Positions 17,133 through 25,127 of a stretch of DNA of 64,000 nt are shown here, in pieces. Position numbers and translations under genes: made by a program. The stretch is from DATAOG01 sp963798075. Lineage in GTDB: Bacteria; Pseudomonadota; Alphaproteobacteria; Geminicoccales; Geminicoccaceae. Within the stretch, counting starts at the first letter, position 1. Each line of letters begins with the position of its first letter. Location: the NCBI GenBank assembly GCA_963798075.1, contig CAWCRU010000001.1, positions 62,001 to 126,000 on the forward strand, given 5' to 3'. The notes under the pieces were generated by a model, which saw only the letters and a program-made list of their open reading frames with translations, ran no database searches and was not told where the DNA came from.

Positions 17133-17765
17133 ATGCCGACCTTCGACTTCCGACGCCTCGAGCCGACCCGCCGCTACAAGCTCTTGGGTGGCCTGGTCGT
17201 GCCGCGACCGATCGCCCTGGTCACGACGCAAGGCCCGGACGGCCGCCACAACGCCGCGCCGTTCAGCTTCTTCAACGTGCTCGCCGAGGAGCCGCCGCTC
17301 GTGGTGCTGGGCCTCGGCATCAGCCCTGCAGGCCGCGCCAAGGACACGACCAACAACATCCGCGATACCGGCGAGTTCGTGGTCAATCTGGTCGACGAGC
17401 CGATCGCGCAGGCCATGAACCTTTGCGCGATCGATCTGCCGCCCGAGGTCAGCGAGGTCGAGCTCGCGGGCTTCGAGATGCTGCCTTCAAAGACCGTGGC
17501 GCCCGGCCGGATCGCCGCGGCGCCGGTCAGCCTCGAATGCCGGCGCTACGTCACCCTGCAGCCCGCCCGCGAGCGCTATATCGTGCTGGGCGAGATCCTC
17601 ATGCTGCACGTCCGCGACGGCATCGTCGACCCCGAGCGGCTCCACGTCGATCGCGACGCCTACGCGCCGATCGGCCGCCTGTTCGGCGGCGGCTACGTCC
17701 GCACCCACGATCGCTTCGAGATGCCCCGGATCAGCTACGCCGAATGGCAAAAGCGCAACCGGTGA
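17133..17765 (+). CDS. Flavin reductase-like, FMN-binding split-barrel protein
   Basis: A 210-residue member of the flavin reductase-like family. It shows GGLVVPRPIALVTT (about 19-32), NAAPFSFFNVLAEEPP (about 41-56), KDTTNNIRDTGEFVVN and, near the end, GRLFGGGYVRT. These proteins bind FMN and either reduce flavin for a partner monooxygenase or act alone as oxidoreductases. A weak AGGAA precedes the ATG. It is divergent from the 2OG oxygenase gene and convergent with the racemase gene. No partner monooxygenase is visible in the window. Confidence 0.82.
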   Translation: MPTFDFRRLEPTRRYKLLGGLVVPRPIALVTTQGPDGRHNAAPFSFFNVLAEEPPLVVLGLGISPAGRAKDTTNNIRDTGEFVVNLVDEPIAQAMNLCAIDLPPEVSEVELAGFEMLPSKTVAPGRIAAAPVSLECRRYVTLQPARERYIVLGEILMLHVRDGIVDPERLHVDRDAYAPIGRLFGGGYVRTHDRFEMPRISYAEWQKRNR

Positions 17766-17831
17766 GGGGCATCGCCGCCGTCAGGCACCTGCGCCGGACC
17801 CGAACCAAACGGCTTGTCCTGGCCTTGAGCG

Positions 17832-18515
17832 CTACCGGGTGCGCGCCGTCGCGGCCGGCTGACCTTCAAGCCGGACCGCGCCGATCGCCAGGGTGACCGC
17901 GGCCTGGGTCGGGTCGACCACGGGCAGGCCGAGAGCGGCTTCGAGCTCATGGCGGTACGCGGCCATGCCGGCGCACCCTAGCACCAGGACGTCCGCGCCA
18001 TGCTCGTCCCGCAGGCGCGCGCCGACCGCCTGCAACCGATCGAAGGTCCGGTCGCCATCCGCGAGCTCGACCACGCCCAGGCCGAGCGGCAGCTCGCCGG
18101 CAAAGCGGGCCGCGAGGCCGAGCTGGCGGACGTAGCGCAGATGGCGGGGCAGGGACGCCTTCAGGATCGCGACGATGCCAAAGCGCTCGCCGCGGGTGAG
18201 CGCGGTCAGGAGTCCCGATTCGGCGATCCCGAGCACCGGCCGCCCGGTCGCCTCCCGACAGGCATGCAGGCCCGGATCGCTGAAGCAGGCGATCACGAAG
18301 GCGCTCGCGTCATTTTGCGCCCGCAGCAGCCGGCAGAGCGGCAGCACCACCTGCTCGACATGGGCCTGGAGCTCGATCCCGGGCGGCCCTTCGGCCAGCG
18401 TGACGCACTCGATGGCGGGCCCCCCGGCCATGCGCAGCGGCGCCAGCGCACGGTCGATCGCCGCGGTCACCGCGACGGTCGAATTCGGGTTGACGACGAC
18501 GATCCGCTCGCCCAT
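17832..18515 (-). CDS. Hydantoin racemase (Asp/Glu racemase superfamily)
   Basis: A 227-residue protein of the Asp/Glu/hydantoin racemase family. It begins with the family signature VVNPNST (about 7-13) and has the two acid-base cysteines at Cys77 (ACFSDPG) and Cys181 (LGCAGMA), the positions known for hydantoin racemases. It would interconvert L- and D-5-substituted hydantoins so that a D-specific hydantoinase can use both. The hydantoinase and carbamoylase genes nearby support this role over aspartate or glutamate racemase, though it is on the opposite strand and separately transcribed. Confidence 0.85.
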   Translation of the reverse strand: MGERIVVVNPNSTVAVTAAIDRALAPLRMAGGPAIECVTLAEGPPGIELQAHVEQVVLPLCRLLRAQNDASAFVIACFSDPGLHACREATGRPVLGIAESGLLTALTRGERFGIVAILKASLPRHLRYVRQLGLAARFAGELPLGLGVVELADGDRTFDRLQAVGARLRDEHGADVLVLGCAGMAAYRHELEAALGLPVVDPTQAAVTLAIGAVRLEGQPAATARTR

Positions 18516-18628
18516 CGCGGCTCCTCGAAGCGGTCGGCCGGTGGCCCCGACGACCGGGTTGGCAAGTCCTGGTTAACCCAATTCGGGCATAGCTGACCAG
18601 TTCCGCGCAGCCGGTCGGTTCCGGGCCC

Positions 18629-19930
18629 ATGAAACTGCCGCCAGCCATCCGTGGCCTGTTCAGGCGTGAGGACGACCCCGCGCCCGCCCTCGAGCGGCCG
18701 GTTGCGGTGGGCGCTCCGGCTGCGCATCCGGCGCCAGCCCGTCGCGCGGCCCGGACCGACAGGGCGCGCCTCAAGCGTTTCGAAGGCCGCCTGCGGGCGC
18801 TGATCCAGGCCGGCAGCCCGTTGGAACCGCTGGTGGCCGGACGGCTGCAGATCATCGCGCTCTCGCGGGTCAAGGAACGGCTCGGCGGAGACTGGGCGCG
18901 GCTGGCGACAAGGGTGCATCGGCTGACCCAGCAGATCCTGGAGCGCCGGCTCACCGATCAGGACGTCTACGTTCAGATGGCTGATCGCTACGTCATCTTG
19001 TTCGCCAGGCTCTCGAGCGTCGAGGCCACCTTCAAGGCCCAGGCGATCACCCGCGAGATCGCGGCCCTGCTGATCGGCGAGCTGCCCGAGGTCGACGAGG
19101 CGCCGATCCGGGTTACTGTCCACGAGATCGACCCCGCCGAGCTTGGCGCCAGGCCCACCCTTGCGCGCCTGGTGGCCAGGCTGGACGATGTCGCTGGCCG
19201 CCTTTCCGAGAAGACCGACAACGACTGGCCGGGCGACCCACATGTCGCTGACCGCGATCCGGCAGGGTTCGACTATCTGCCGATCTGGAGCCGGCGCGGC
19301 AAAGCGATCGTCGGCTATGCCTGCAGCTGCCGGCAGGGCGCCGGGGAGGGCGACGAGGACCCCTATGATCTCGACTGCCTCGCGCTGCGTGCGGTGCTGG
19401 CCAGCCTTGTGGACATGGAGCGCAATGGCTACGCGGCGCTGATGGTGGCGCCGATCCACTGGGGTACGCTGGTCCAGCTCCAGCGCCGCCAGGGCTATCT
19501 GGATCTCTGCCGGCAGGGGCCGCGCCAGCTGAACCGGCAGCTCGGCTTCTCGATCTCGAACCTTGCGGCAGGCGCCTGGCGCGACCTGATTTGCGATCGC
19601 CTGCTCCCGCTGAAGCCGTTCGCCCGCCTCTTCATCGTGTGCGTACCGCCCGAGCCGGCGCTGATCCGTAACCTCGCCGGCCTCGGAATCGACGCGCTCG
19701 CTTTCGACGCCCCGAAGGCCGGCGCTCTCGATGACGCGGAGCGCCAGCGGCTCGAGGACTTCGCGCGCGACGCCGGGCGGCACGGGCTCGCAACCTGCGC
19801 CCTCGGCATCGGCGAGCGCAGCACCGCTCTCGCTCTGCTGGCGGCCGGGGTCGATTTTCTTGCCGGTGATGCGATCGCGCCCAAGGTCGGCGCGCCGGGT
19901 GCTGCCTACCGGCTCGAGCTGACCGCCTGA
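18629..19930 (+). CDS. Putative degenerate GGDEF/EAL-like protein
   Basis: A 433-residue soluble protein without a confident family match. Its layout mirrors GGDEF-EAL proteins. Residues about 70-165 resemble a GGDEF-like fold without the signature (DVYVQMADRYVILFARL at the usual place). From about 208, FDYLPIWSRRGKAIVGYAC lines up with the start of an EAL domain, where YAC replaces EAL. The end (FARDAGRHGLATCA, then LLAAGVDFLAGDAIAP) resembles the closing EAL segment. No cyclic di-GMP catalytic residue is evident, so a binding or scaffold role is possible. It lies just before a second degenerate GGDEF-EAL gene. Confidence 0.55.
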   Translation: MKLPPAIRGLFRREDDPAPALERPVAVGAPAAHPAPARRAARTDRARLKRFEGRLRALIQAGSPLEPLVAGRLQIIALSRVKERLGGDWARLATRVHRLTQQILERRLTDQDVYVQMADRYVILFARLSSVEATFKAQAITREIAALLIGELPEVDEAPIRVTVHEIDPAELGARPTLARLVARLDDVAGRLSEKTDNDWPGDPHVADRDPAGFDYLPIWSRRGKAIVGYACSCRQGAGEGDEDPYDLDCLALRAVLASLVDMERNGYAALMVAPIHWGTLVQLQRRQGYLDLCRQGPRQLNRQLGFSISNLAAGAWRDLICDRLLPLKPFARLFIVCVPPEPALIRNLAGLGIDALAFDAPKAGALDDAERQRLEDFARDAGRHGLATCALGIGERSTALALLAAGVDFLAGDAIAPKVGAPGAAYRLELTA

Positions 19931-20050
19931 TCCCGGGTGCAGGCGCCGTGCGCGCGGAGCCGGCGGCCGATTAGTCAGTGCTTAAAGCTCGAACCTTTAG
20001 TCTCTCGGGCGGGCCCCCGGGGCGGGTCATCGAAAGAGGTGGATTTGCGC

Positions 20051-21451
20051 ATGGAGCAGCACTGGCGCATCGGTTGGACCGAGCTCGCGAGCGGCTGCTC
20101 CTGCCCGGCCTCCGAACGGCCGGTCGGCGCCGAGGCCGCCGACGGCTGCAATCTCTACGACCCGCTGACCCGGCTGCCCAACGGCGTCCTGTTCCAAAAG
20201 CGTCTGTATCAGGCGGCGGTGCTGAACCGGCACGGCCGTGCGCCGGTCGCGGTGCTGCGCATCGATCTCGATCGCTTCGCCGACATCAACCGACAGCTGG
20301 GAGCCGCCGCCGCCGATCGCCTGATCGAGGCCGCGGCTCGTCGTCTGCGCGCAAGCCTGCGCGAAGGCGACGTGGTCGCGAGACTGGACGGCAACGAGTT
20401 CGGGGTGCTCCTGCGCACCGGCCACCTGCCGCAGCAGGCCGAGACGCTGTGTCGGCGGCTGCTCGCGACGCTTGCGGCCCCCTACGATTGCGGCGGTCGC
20501 GAGATCATGGTCACGGCCAGCATCGGCGTCGCCCTGCTGCCGGCCGGCGAGCATGATCCCGAGCAGAGCCTGAGAAACGCAAAGGTCGCCCTCTGCCGGG
20601 CAAAGAGCGAGGGCCGCGGGACCTGGCGGTGGTTCGAGCCGGATGCAAGCGCAGCCGCCGCAAGGCTCACCGACGACGACCTCGGCGCGGCGCTGCTGCA
20701 CGGCCAGTTCGAGCTCCACTATCAGCCGCGGATCGAGGCCGCGACCCGGCGCTGGGTCGGCGTCGACGCCCTCGTGCGCTGGCGCCACCCGACTCGCGGG
20801 CTGCTGCCGCCGGAGGCGTTCCTGCCGCTCGCCGCGAGCGAGCGGCCGCTCCTGGCGCTCGACGAGTGGGCGCTCAGGACCGCCTGCCGCCAGGCGCTCG
20901 CCTGGCCGGGCCTTCGGGTCTCGCTCGGCCTGTCCTGGCCCCAGCTCCAGGGCCAGGACCCTGTCGGCTGCCTGCGTCAGATCCTGGCCGACACGGGCCT
21001 TGCACCCGGGCGCCTCGAGCTCCGGATCCCCGAGGACGTCCTCCTGCACGACCGGCAACGGACGCTCGCCACCCTCTTGCAGCTCAAGAGCCTGGGGGTG
21101 CAGATCGCGATCGACGACTTCGGCAGCCGCTCGACGAGCGTCGCCTCGTTGCTCGATGGGCCCATCGACAGGCTCAAGATCGAGCGACCCGCCGCCCGCG
21201 CCGTCGACGGGACGCCGCGGGCCGAGGTCCTGCTGCGCGCCCTGATCGGTCTCGGGCAAAGCCTCGGCATCAAGACCTGCGTCACGGGCGTCGAGACCGC
21301 CGAGCAGGCGGCCCGGCTCTGCGCGCAGGGTTGCCACGAGCTGCAAGGCGGCTATTTCGGTCAGCCGGTCGCGGCCGCAGAGCTGACCGGCCTGCGCGCC
21401 GGGCAGCCCGCGCCGGCAGGCGCGAGCGATCCCGCCAGCGTCTCCGCCTGA
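20051..21451 (+). CDS. GGDEF-EAL domain protein with degenerate active sites
   Basis: A 466-residue protein. The GGDEF domain (about 35-195) starts YDPLTRLPNG and keeps the fold, but the active site reads DGNEF (113-117). The RxxD inhibitory site is retained (REGD, 104-107), so it may still bind cyclic di-GMP. The EAL domain (about 205-450) has DAL in place of EAL (239-241) and LRIPEDV where a catalytic Glu is normally found, yet keeps DDFG (355-358). Both activities are probably lost, suggesting a receptor or regulator. The ATG at 20051 has AGGTGG upstream; a longer start at 19937 is possible. Confidence 0.8.
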   Translation: MEQHWRIGWTELASGCSCPASERPVGAEAADGCNLYDPLTRLPNGVLFQKRLYQAAVLNRHGRAPVAVLRIDLDRFADINRQLGAAAADRLIEAAARRLRASLREGDVVARLDGNEFGVLLRTGHLPQQAETLCRRLLATLAAPYDCGGREIMVTASIGVALLPAGEHDPEQSLRNAKVALCRAKSEGRGTWRWFEPDASAAAARLTDDDLGAALLHGQFELHYQPRIEAATRRWVGVDALVRWRHPTRGLLPPEAFLPLAASERPLLALDEWALRTACRQALAWPGLRVSLGLSWPQLQGQDPVGCLRQILADTGLAPGRLELRIPEDVLLHDRQRTLATLLQLKSLGVQIAIDDFGSRSTSVASLLDGPIDRLKIERPAARAVDGTPRAEVLLRALIGLGQSLGIKTCVTGVETAEQAARLCAQGCHELQGGYFGQPVAAAELTGLRAGQPAPAGASDPASVSA

Positions 21452-21552
21452 GCAGCGGCCGGCGGGCAGCGCCAGGCTTCGAGCCCGGGCCTTCCGCCGC
21501 CCGGCTTTGCTGCCTACACTTCGAGCGCACACCCCGGCCGCAAAGGGCAGCC

Positions 21553-22506
21553 ATGCCGATCGTCGAGCGCGACCCCTGGCGCATGCAGTACTTCGAGCAC
21601 GTCGCCTGCCCCGAGGGCGTCTTCGTGCCGACCGAGGACGGCGACGCCTACCAGCTGTTTCCGAAGTTCCGCTGGATCTACAACAAGCTCCTGATCGCCG
21701 AATCCCAGGGCCTGGCCTGCGGCCTGCACGGCCTGGCGCCGGACGCCTTCCCGGTGTTCTCCAAGCCCGTCTACAACATGCGCGGCATGGGCGCCGGCAG
21801 CCGGATCTTCCGGACCTTGCGCGACTATCAGCTGAACCAGCGGCCCGGCCACATGTGGATGGAGCTGCTCAAGGGCGAGCACGTCTCGACCGATGTCGCG
21901 GTGGCGGGCGGCGTGCCCCGATGGTGGCGCCACGTGACCGGCAAGGCGATCGACGAGGGCATGTTCGACTACTGGACCGTGCTCGCCGAGGCAAGGCCCG
22001 CGATCGAGAGCTACTGCGGCGACTGGCTGCGCACCAACCTTGGCGGCTACACCGGCATGGTCAACTTCGAGACCATCGATGCGCGCATCATCGAGGTCCA
22101 CCTCCGCTTCTCCGACCAATGGCCCGACCTCTACGGCGCCGGCTGGACCGAGGCCATGGTCCGGCTCTACGCGGAGGGGATCTGGGACTACGCCGACGAC
22201 GACCGCAAGGACGGCTACAGCGTCGTCCTGTTCGGCCCGCACGGCCTGCAATACTGGCACCCCGACCCCGATCTCACCGCCGAGCTCCTGAAGCACGAGG
22301 CGCTCACCAGCATCCAGATCACCTTCCACGAGGACAAGCCGGCCAAGGCCCACTCGATGCCGCCCGGCGGTTTCCGCCTCGCGATCATCAACGGCTTCGA
22401 CCTCGAGGCCGGCCGCGCAGCCCGCGAACGCCTGGCACTCCGTTTCTGGGCCACCCAACGGATCGTCCCCCGCCGCCCGCGCCGCAAGGTCGCGCTCACG
22501 CCTTAG
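21553..22506 (+). CDS. Conserved-looking protein of unknown function (possible ATP-grasp-like)
   Basis: Not firmly recognised. The 317-residue protein has no signal peptide or membrane helix and is rich in Trp and Tyr. FSKPVYNMRGMGAGSRIF (about 74-91) resembles the KP-containing strand and glycine loop of ATP-grasp enzymes, and IIEVHLRFSDQWPDLYG (about 180-196) resembles their metal-binding E-x-N/H region. The tail is Arg/Pro-rich. I chose the ATG at 21553 because the upstream frame is Arg-rich and overlaps the previous gene. It stands alone between the GGDEF-EAL gene and brnTA. Confidence 0.6.
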   Translation: MPIVERDPWRMQYFEHVACPEGVFVPTEDGDAYQLFPKFRWIYNKLLIAESQGLACGLHGLAPDAFPVFSKPVYNMRGMGAGSRIFRTLRDYQLNQRPGHMWMELLKGEHVSTDVAVAGGVPRWWRHVTGKAIDEGMFDYWTVLAEARPAIESYCGDWLRTNLGGYTGMVNFETIDARIIEVHLRFSDQWPDLYGAGWTEAMVRLYAEGIWDYADDDRKDGYSVVLFGPHGLQYWHPDPDLTAELLKHEALTSIQITFHEDKPAKAHSMPPGGFRLAIINGFDLEAGRAARERLALRFWATQRIVPRRPRRKVALTP

Positions 22507-22530
22507 CTCCTCGACCTCCGCTGGCCTGTC

Positions 22531-22542
22531 TTGTATGTACAA
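22531..22542. promoter_or_regulatory. Candidate brnTA autoregulatory palindrome
   Basis: TTGTATGTACAA is a near-perfect inverted repeat (arms TTGTA/TACAA) that overlaps the brnT start codon. BrnTA modules are autoregulated by the antitoxin binding an inverted repeat at their promoter. Assignment rests on position and symmetry only. Confidence 0.3.
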
Positions 22543-22870
22543 ACGTCCGCCCCATATCAGCCATGAAACGGTCGCGGGCTTCGACTGGGACGACGGCAAC
22601 CTTGCGAAGTGCCAGCAGCACGGCGTTCCGGTCGCGGAGATCGAGGGCCTCTTCACCGGGCTCCATACGATCAGCGTGGACGTGGAGCACTCGCTCGCCG
22701 AACAGCGCCTCAGCGCCATCGGCAAGACCCGCTCCGGCCGGTTCGTCTTCCTCGTGTTTACGATCCGCGAGCGCGAGGGACGGCCATATATCCGACCGAT
22801 CAGCGCCCGCTACATGCACCGCAAGGAGGTCAACTCCTATGAAGAGGAAGATCCCGGTATTTCGCACTGA
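22535..22870 (+). CDS. brnT: BrnT family toxin
   Basis: A 111-residue RelE-fold ribonuclease toxin of type II toxin-antitoxin systems. The family opening FDWDDGNLAKCQQHGVPVAEIE begins at about residue 16 (read here in two blocks). R-LSAIGKTRSGRFVFLVFTIRE and the C-terminal IRPISARYMHRKE match BrnT. It would cleave mRNA when freed from BrnA. No clear ribosome site precedes the ATG at 22535, which lies inside a short palindrome. The antitoxin gene starts 32 bp before its stop. Both genes look intact. Confidence 0.85.
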   Translation: MYKRPPHISHETVAGFDWDDGNLAKCQQHGVPVAEIEGLFTGLHTISVDVEHSLAEQRLSAIGKTRSGRFVFLVFTIREREGRPYIRPISARYMHRKEVNSYEEEDPGISH

Positions 22871-23090
22871 CGAGGAAGCCGAACGCTTCGTCGAGGAGGC
22901 CGACCTGACGGAATATGACCTCACCCAGTTCAAGCCGGTCCGCTTCGAGTTCGAGAAGAAGGCGGCGCGGGTCAACATGCGCCTGCCCGAGACCCTGCTG
23001 AACGCGGTCAAGGCCCGCGCCGAGGCCCGCGGCATCCCCTACCAGCGCTTCATCCGCGAAGCCCTCGAGCAGGCGCTCGCCCGCGACTGA
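22839..23090 (+). CDS. brnA: BrnA family antitoxin (ribbon-helix-helix)
   Basis: An 83-residue antitoxin partner of BrnT. Residues about 1-35 are acidic and probably wrap the toxin (TDEEAERFVEEADLTEYDL). The C-terminal half holds a CopG-like ribbon-helix-helix DNA-binding domain (RVNMRLPETLLNAVKARAEA, then IPYQRFIREALEQAL). AGGAGG lies at 22825-22830, well spaced for the ATG at 22839. The overlap with brnT implies translational coupling. It would neutralise BrnT and repress the operon. Confidence 0.85.
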   Translation: MKRKIPVFRTDEEAERFVEEADLTEYDLTQFKPVRFEFEKKAARVNMRLPETLLNAVKARAEARGIPYQRFIREALEQALARD

Positions 23091-23100
23091 TCCGGCCGCC

Positions 23101-23415
23101 TCAGGCCGGCGACAGCACGTGGATCACCCGGCTTGCGATCAAATCCTTGGCTTTCTCGGCGTAGGCCTTCATGTGCGGCGCCGCCGCATGCGCCCTGAGC
23201 GCCTCCAGGCTCGCCCACTTCTCGACCACGACGAAAATATCCTCGCCGAACCGGGTCTGCACGCTGCCCGCCCCCTCGGCATCGATCGTCGCGACATACT
23301 CGATGCACCCCTCCTCGGCGCGCACCGCGGGCACATTGGCCTTGAAAATTTGCAGCAGCTCGGCCCGCTTGCCGGGCTTCGCGGTGAGTATCGCCAGGAC
23401 GTGAACGCTCGCCAT
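23101..23415 (-). CDS. Antibiotic biosynthesis monooxygenase (ABM/YgiN-like) domain protein
   Basis: A 104-residue ferredoxin-fold ABM protein, whose family includes the quinol monooxygenase YgiN and heme-degrading relatives. The typical pattern is visible: AILTAKPGKRAELLQIF (about 8-24), a central EEGCIEYV (about 34-41), FVVVEKWASLEALRAH (about 60-75) and an HMKAY near residue 82. The family acts as homodimers on quinol-like substrates, often without a cofactor. It is a single gene; its stop is 10 bp from the brnA stop, convergent. Confidence 0.85.
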   Translation of the reverse strand: MASVHVLAILTAKPGKRAELLQIFKANVPAVRAEEGCIEYVATIDAEGAGSVQTRFGEDIFVVVEKWASLEALRAHAAAPHMKAYAEKAKDLIASRVIHVLSPA

Positions 23416-23511
23416 CGGGCCCCTCCTCAGTGTTCGCAGACCACCGGGTTACCGGTTCCCAACTCTCCAGACAACCGCGACCGAAGGTCGGATCTGCTTC
23501 CGATCCCAGGC

Positions 23512-23772
23512 TCAGGGCTCGCGGTAGACGTTATCGAGCGCCTGCCCGCGCGACGCCCCGCCGACCGCCCCCAGCCCGCACCCCAGCGCCATCGCGGGCG
23601 CGGTGCCAGCAAGCGCGGCGCCGCCGGTCGCGAGCCCGGCGCCGAGGCGCAGCGTGGTCGCAGCCATCGAGCCCGCAACGCCGATCTGCCCTGCCGCACC
23701 GTGTTCGCCGGCGGCCAGCGACCGACCGACGTGGTCGGTCCTCTGCTCACCGAGGAGGCCAAGGCGGTCCAT
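23512..23772 (-). CDS. Weak hypothetical frame, possible gene remnant
   Basis: Eighty-six codons, Gly/Ala-rich, with a glycine-patterned hydrophobic region (LGAGLATGGAALAG, then LGCGLGAVGGASRG, about 43-77) and the ending LDNVYREP. The composition is reminiscent of glycine-zipper segments, and there is no ribosome site I would trust. It could be the tail of a decayed larger gene or a chance frame in GC-rich DNA. Confidence 0.2.
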   Translation of the reverse strand: MDRLGLLGEQRTDHVGRSLAAGEHGAAGQIGVAGSMAATTLRLGAGLATGGAALAGTAPAMALGCGLGAVGGASRGQALDNVYREP

Positions 23773-23814
23773 GCCGGCTTCTGGGTCTGAGGAACCAACG
23801 GGATCAGGACAGTC

Positions 23815-23899
23815 CAGGCCCCCTTTCCTCCACGACGAAAAGAGTCCAGGCCCCGTTTCCTCACAGGCCCCCTTTCCTCCACAGGCCCCGTTTCCTCCA
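23815..23899. repeat. Four copies of a 17-18 bp G/C-rich repeat, three in tandem
   Basis: Units of the form CAGGCCCC(C/G)TTTCCTCCA lie at 23815-23832, 23847-23863, 23864-23881 and 23882-23899. The fifth C/G position alternates between copies, and the second unit lacks one C. The last three are directly abutting; 14 bp separate the first. The cluster is intergenic. There is no CRISPR-like spacer pattern. Confidence 0.7.
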
Positions 23900-24232
23900 T
23901 GTCCGCAACAGGGGCAATATGCCTCTGCTGATGAGCAGCCGAGGCGCGTTTCGATGCCCTAGGGCGTCCGCATTCCGGTGGTTCTCGCCTCCTGTATTGT
24001 CGCGGCGTTGTTCGTCCCAGGCGTCCGAGGTCAGCACTCGGAAACCTTCGTCATCATAGGACCAGCGGTATCGGGCTACCTCCTCGTCGACGGCAGCCGC
24101 GTTCGCCTCCAGGTCGTTGCGCCTCCTCGCCGAATTCTATCCCGAAGGAATTTGGGGTCGGCTGCGGCTTCCAACCGCGCCCGCGGACTGACGGGATTTC
24201 AAGGCCGGCCTACCGAAGAAGGAGTTGTGGAT

Positions 24233-25127
24233 ATGTCCCTGCAACAGATCTGCCTCATACGGGTTGGGCGCGTGGTCACGCTGGCGCTGACGCTCCTCCC
24301 GGGGCTCTGCTTCGTCACCCCGGCTTCGGCGCTCACCGCCTACGCGCCGGACTACGATCCGGACAAGCTGATGCTGGACATGGCAACGATGGTGCACGTC
24401 GCTTCCCCCGAGTACACTCCGGGAGGCCTCTTAGATCGTTCTCCCGACTACGACTCGCTCACCAGCCCGGTCGGCGCCCTTTCCGGGTCGCCCGGTGATG
24501 CGTCGGTGATCGTCGACATCGGCAAGAACGTCGATCTGCCCAATCCCACGACCTACTATGCGGTCACCGGCATCATCATCTTCGAGAAAAACAACAATCC
24601 CTGCGAGCTGGTGCTCACCGGCCGCATGGTGGATTCGCGCTATCGGGCCGAGAAGGCCCGCATCCTGGCGCGCTACAAGCTCGACAAGTGCCACAATGGC
24701 CCGCTCGCGCCTTTGACTGAATGGAGCGACGCCGGTTTCGACGAGTACCGGGAGGTGTTCCTCCGGGCGGTCCAGGTGTGCGGTGGGCACGGCAACCCTT
24801 GCCCGCATGCAAGGGTCAAGTGTGGAGATCAAGGGCTACAAGGTCCGCGGCGCCCTGCTCTCGCCGGAGACCGGGGAGGTGACGCCGATGCCGATCCGCG
24901 ACGAGCACCAGGAGCCCAACTGCCCGGACCATCCTTCCGGGGCCATGAGCTCCGGCTGGACAGGCTGGGCCGCGTGCCCGGAAGGTCAGCTCATGACCGG
25001 GCTGCGCGTCCACTATTACAGCAGGTCGCGTCCTCTGGCCGGTGACGCGCAATGGTTCACCGGGTTCCACATCAGGTGCAAGGAGGTGGTCCTGCGCAAG
25101 CCGATCACCGATCCCGTGCGCGATTGA
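24233..25127 (+). CDS. Uncharacterised secreted Cys-containing protein, frameshifted near 24810
   Basis: A signal peptide is clear (VVTLALTLLPGLCFVTPASA, residues about 14-33), behind an AAGAAGGAG ribosome site. The mature part (LTAYAPDYDPDKLM onward) has no family I recognise. The reading frame changes near 24790-24830: VCGGHGNPC in the first frame is followed by SVEIKGYKVRGALLSPETG in another, ending with SGWTGWAACPEGQLMTGLRVHYY and GFHIRCKEV at 25127. The ACPEGQLMTGLRVHY pattern resembles repeats in secreted binding proteins with paired cysteines. It was probably one exported protein of about 297 residues. Confidence 0.55.

Larger units (their letters stand above)
23416..24232. other. Gene-poor stretch with a short repeat cluster
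   Basis: About 800 bases without a convincing gene. It holds one weak minus-strand frame at 23512-23772, a four-copy G/C-rich repeat at 23815-23899, and then about 330 bases leading to the secreted-protein gene at 24233. Apart from that gene's ribosome site (AAGAAGGAG) nothing more was recognised. Confidence 0.5.

Noticed and set aside
17832..18515. Aspartate or glutamate racemase
   Set aside because: NPNST, FSDPG and the Cys77/Cys181 arrangement plus the neighbouring hydantoinase and carbamoylase favour hydantoin racemase.
23815..23899. Possible CRISPR array
   Set aside because: Units are 17-18 bp and directly abutting with no spacers, and no cas genes are present.
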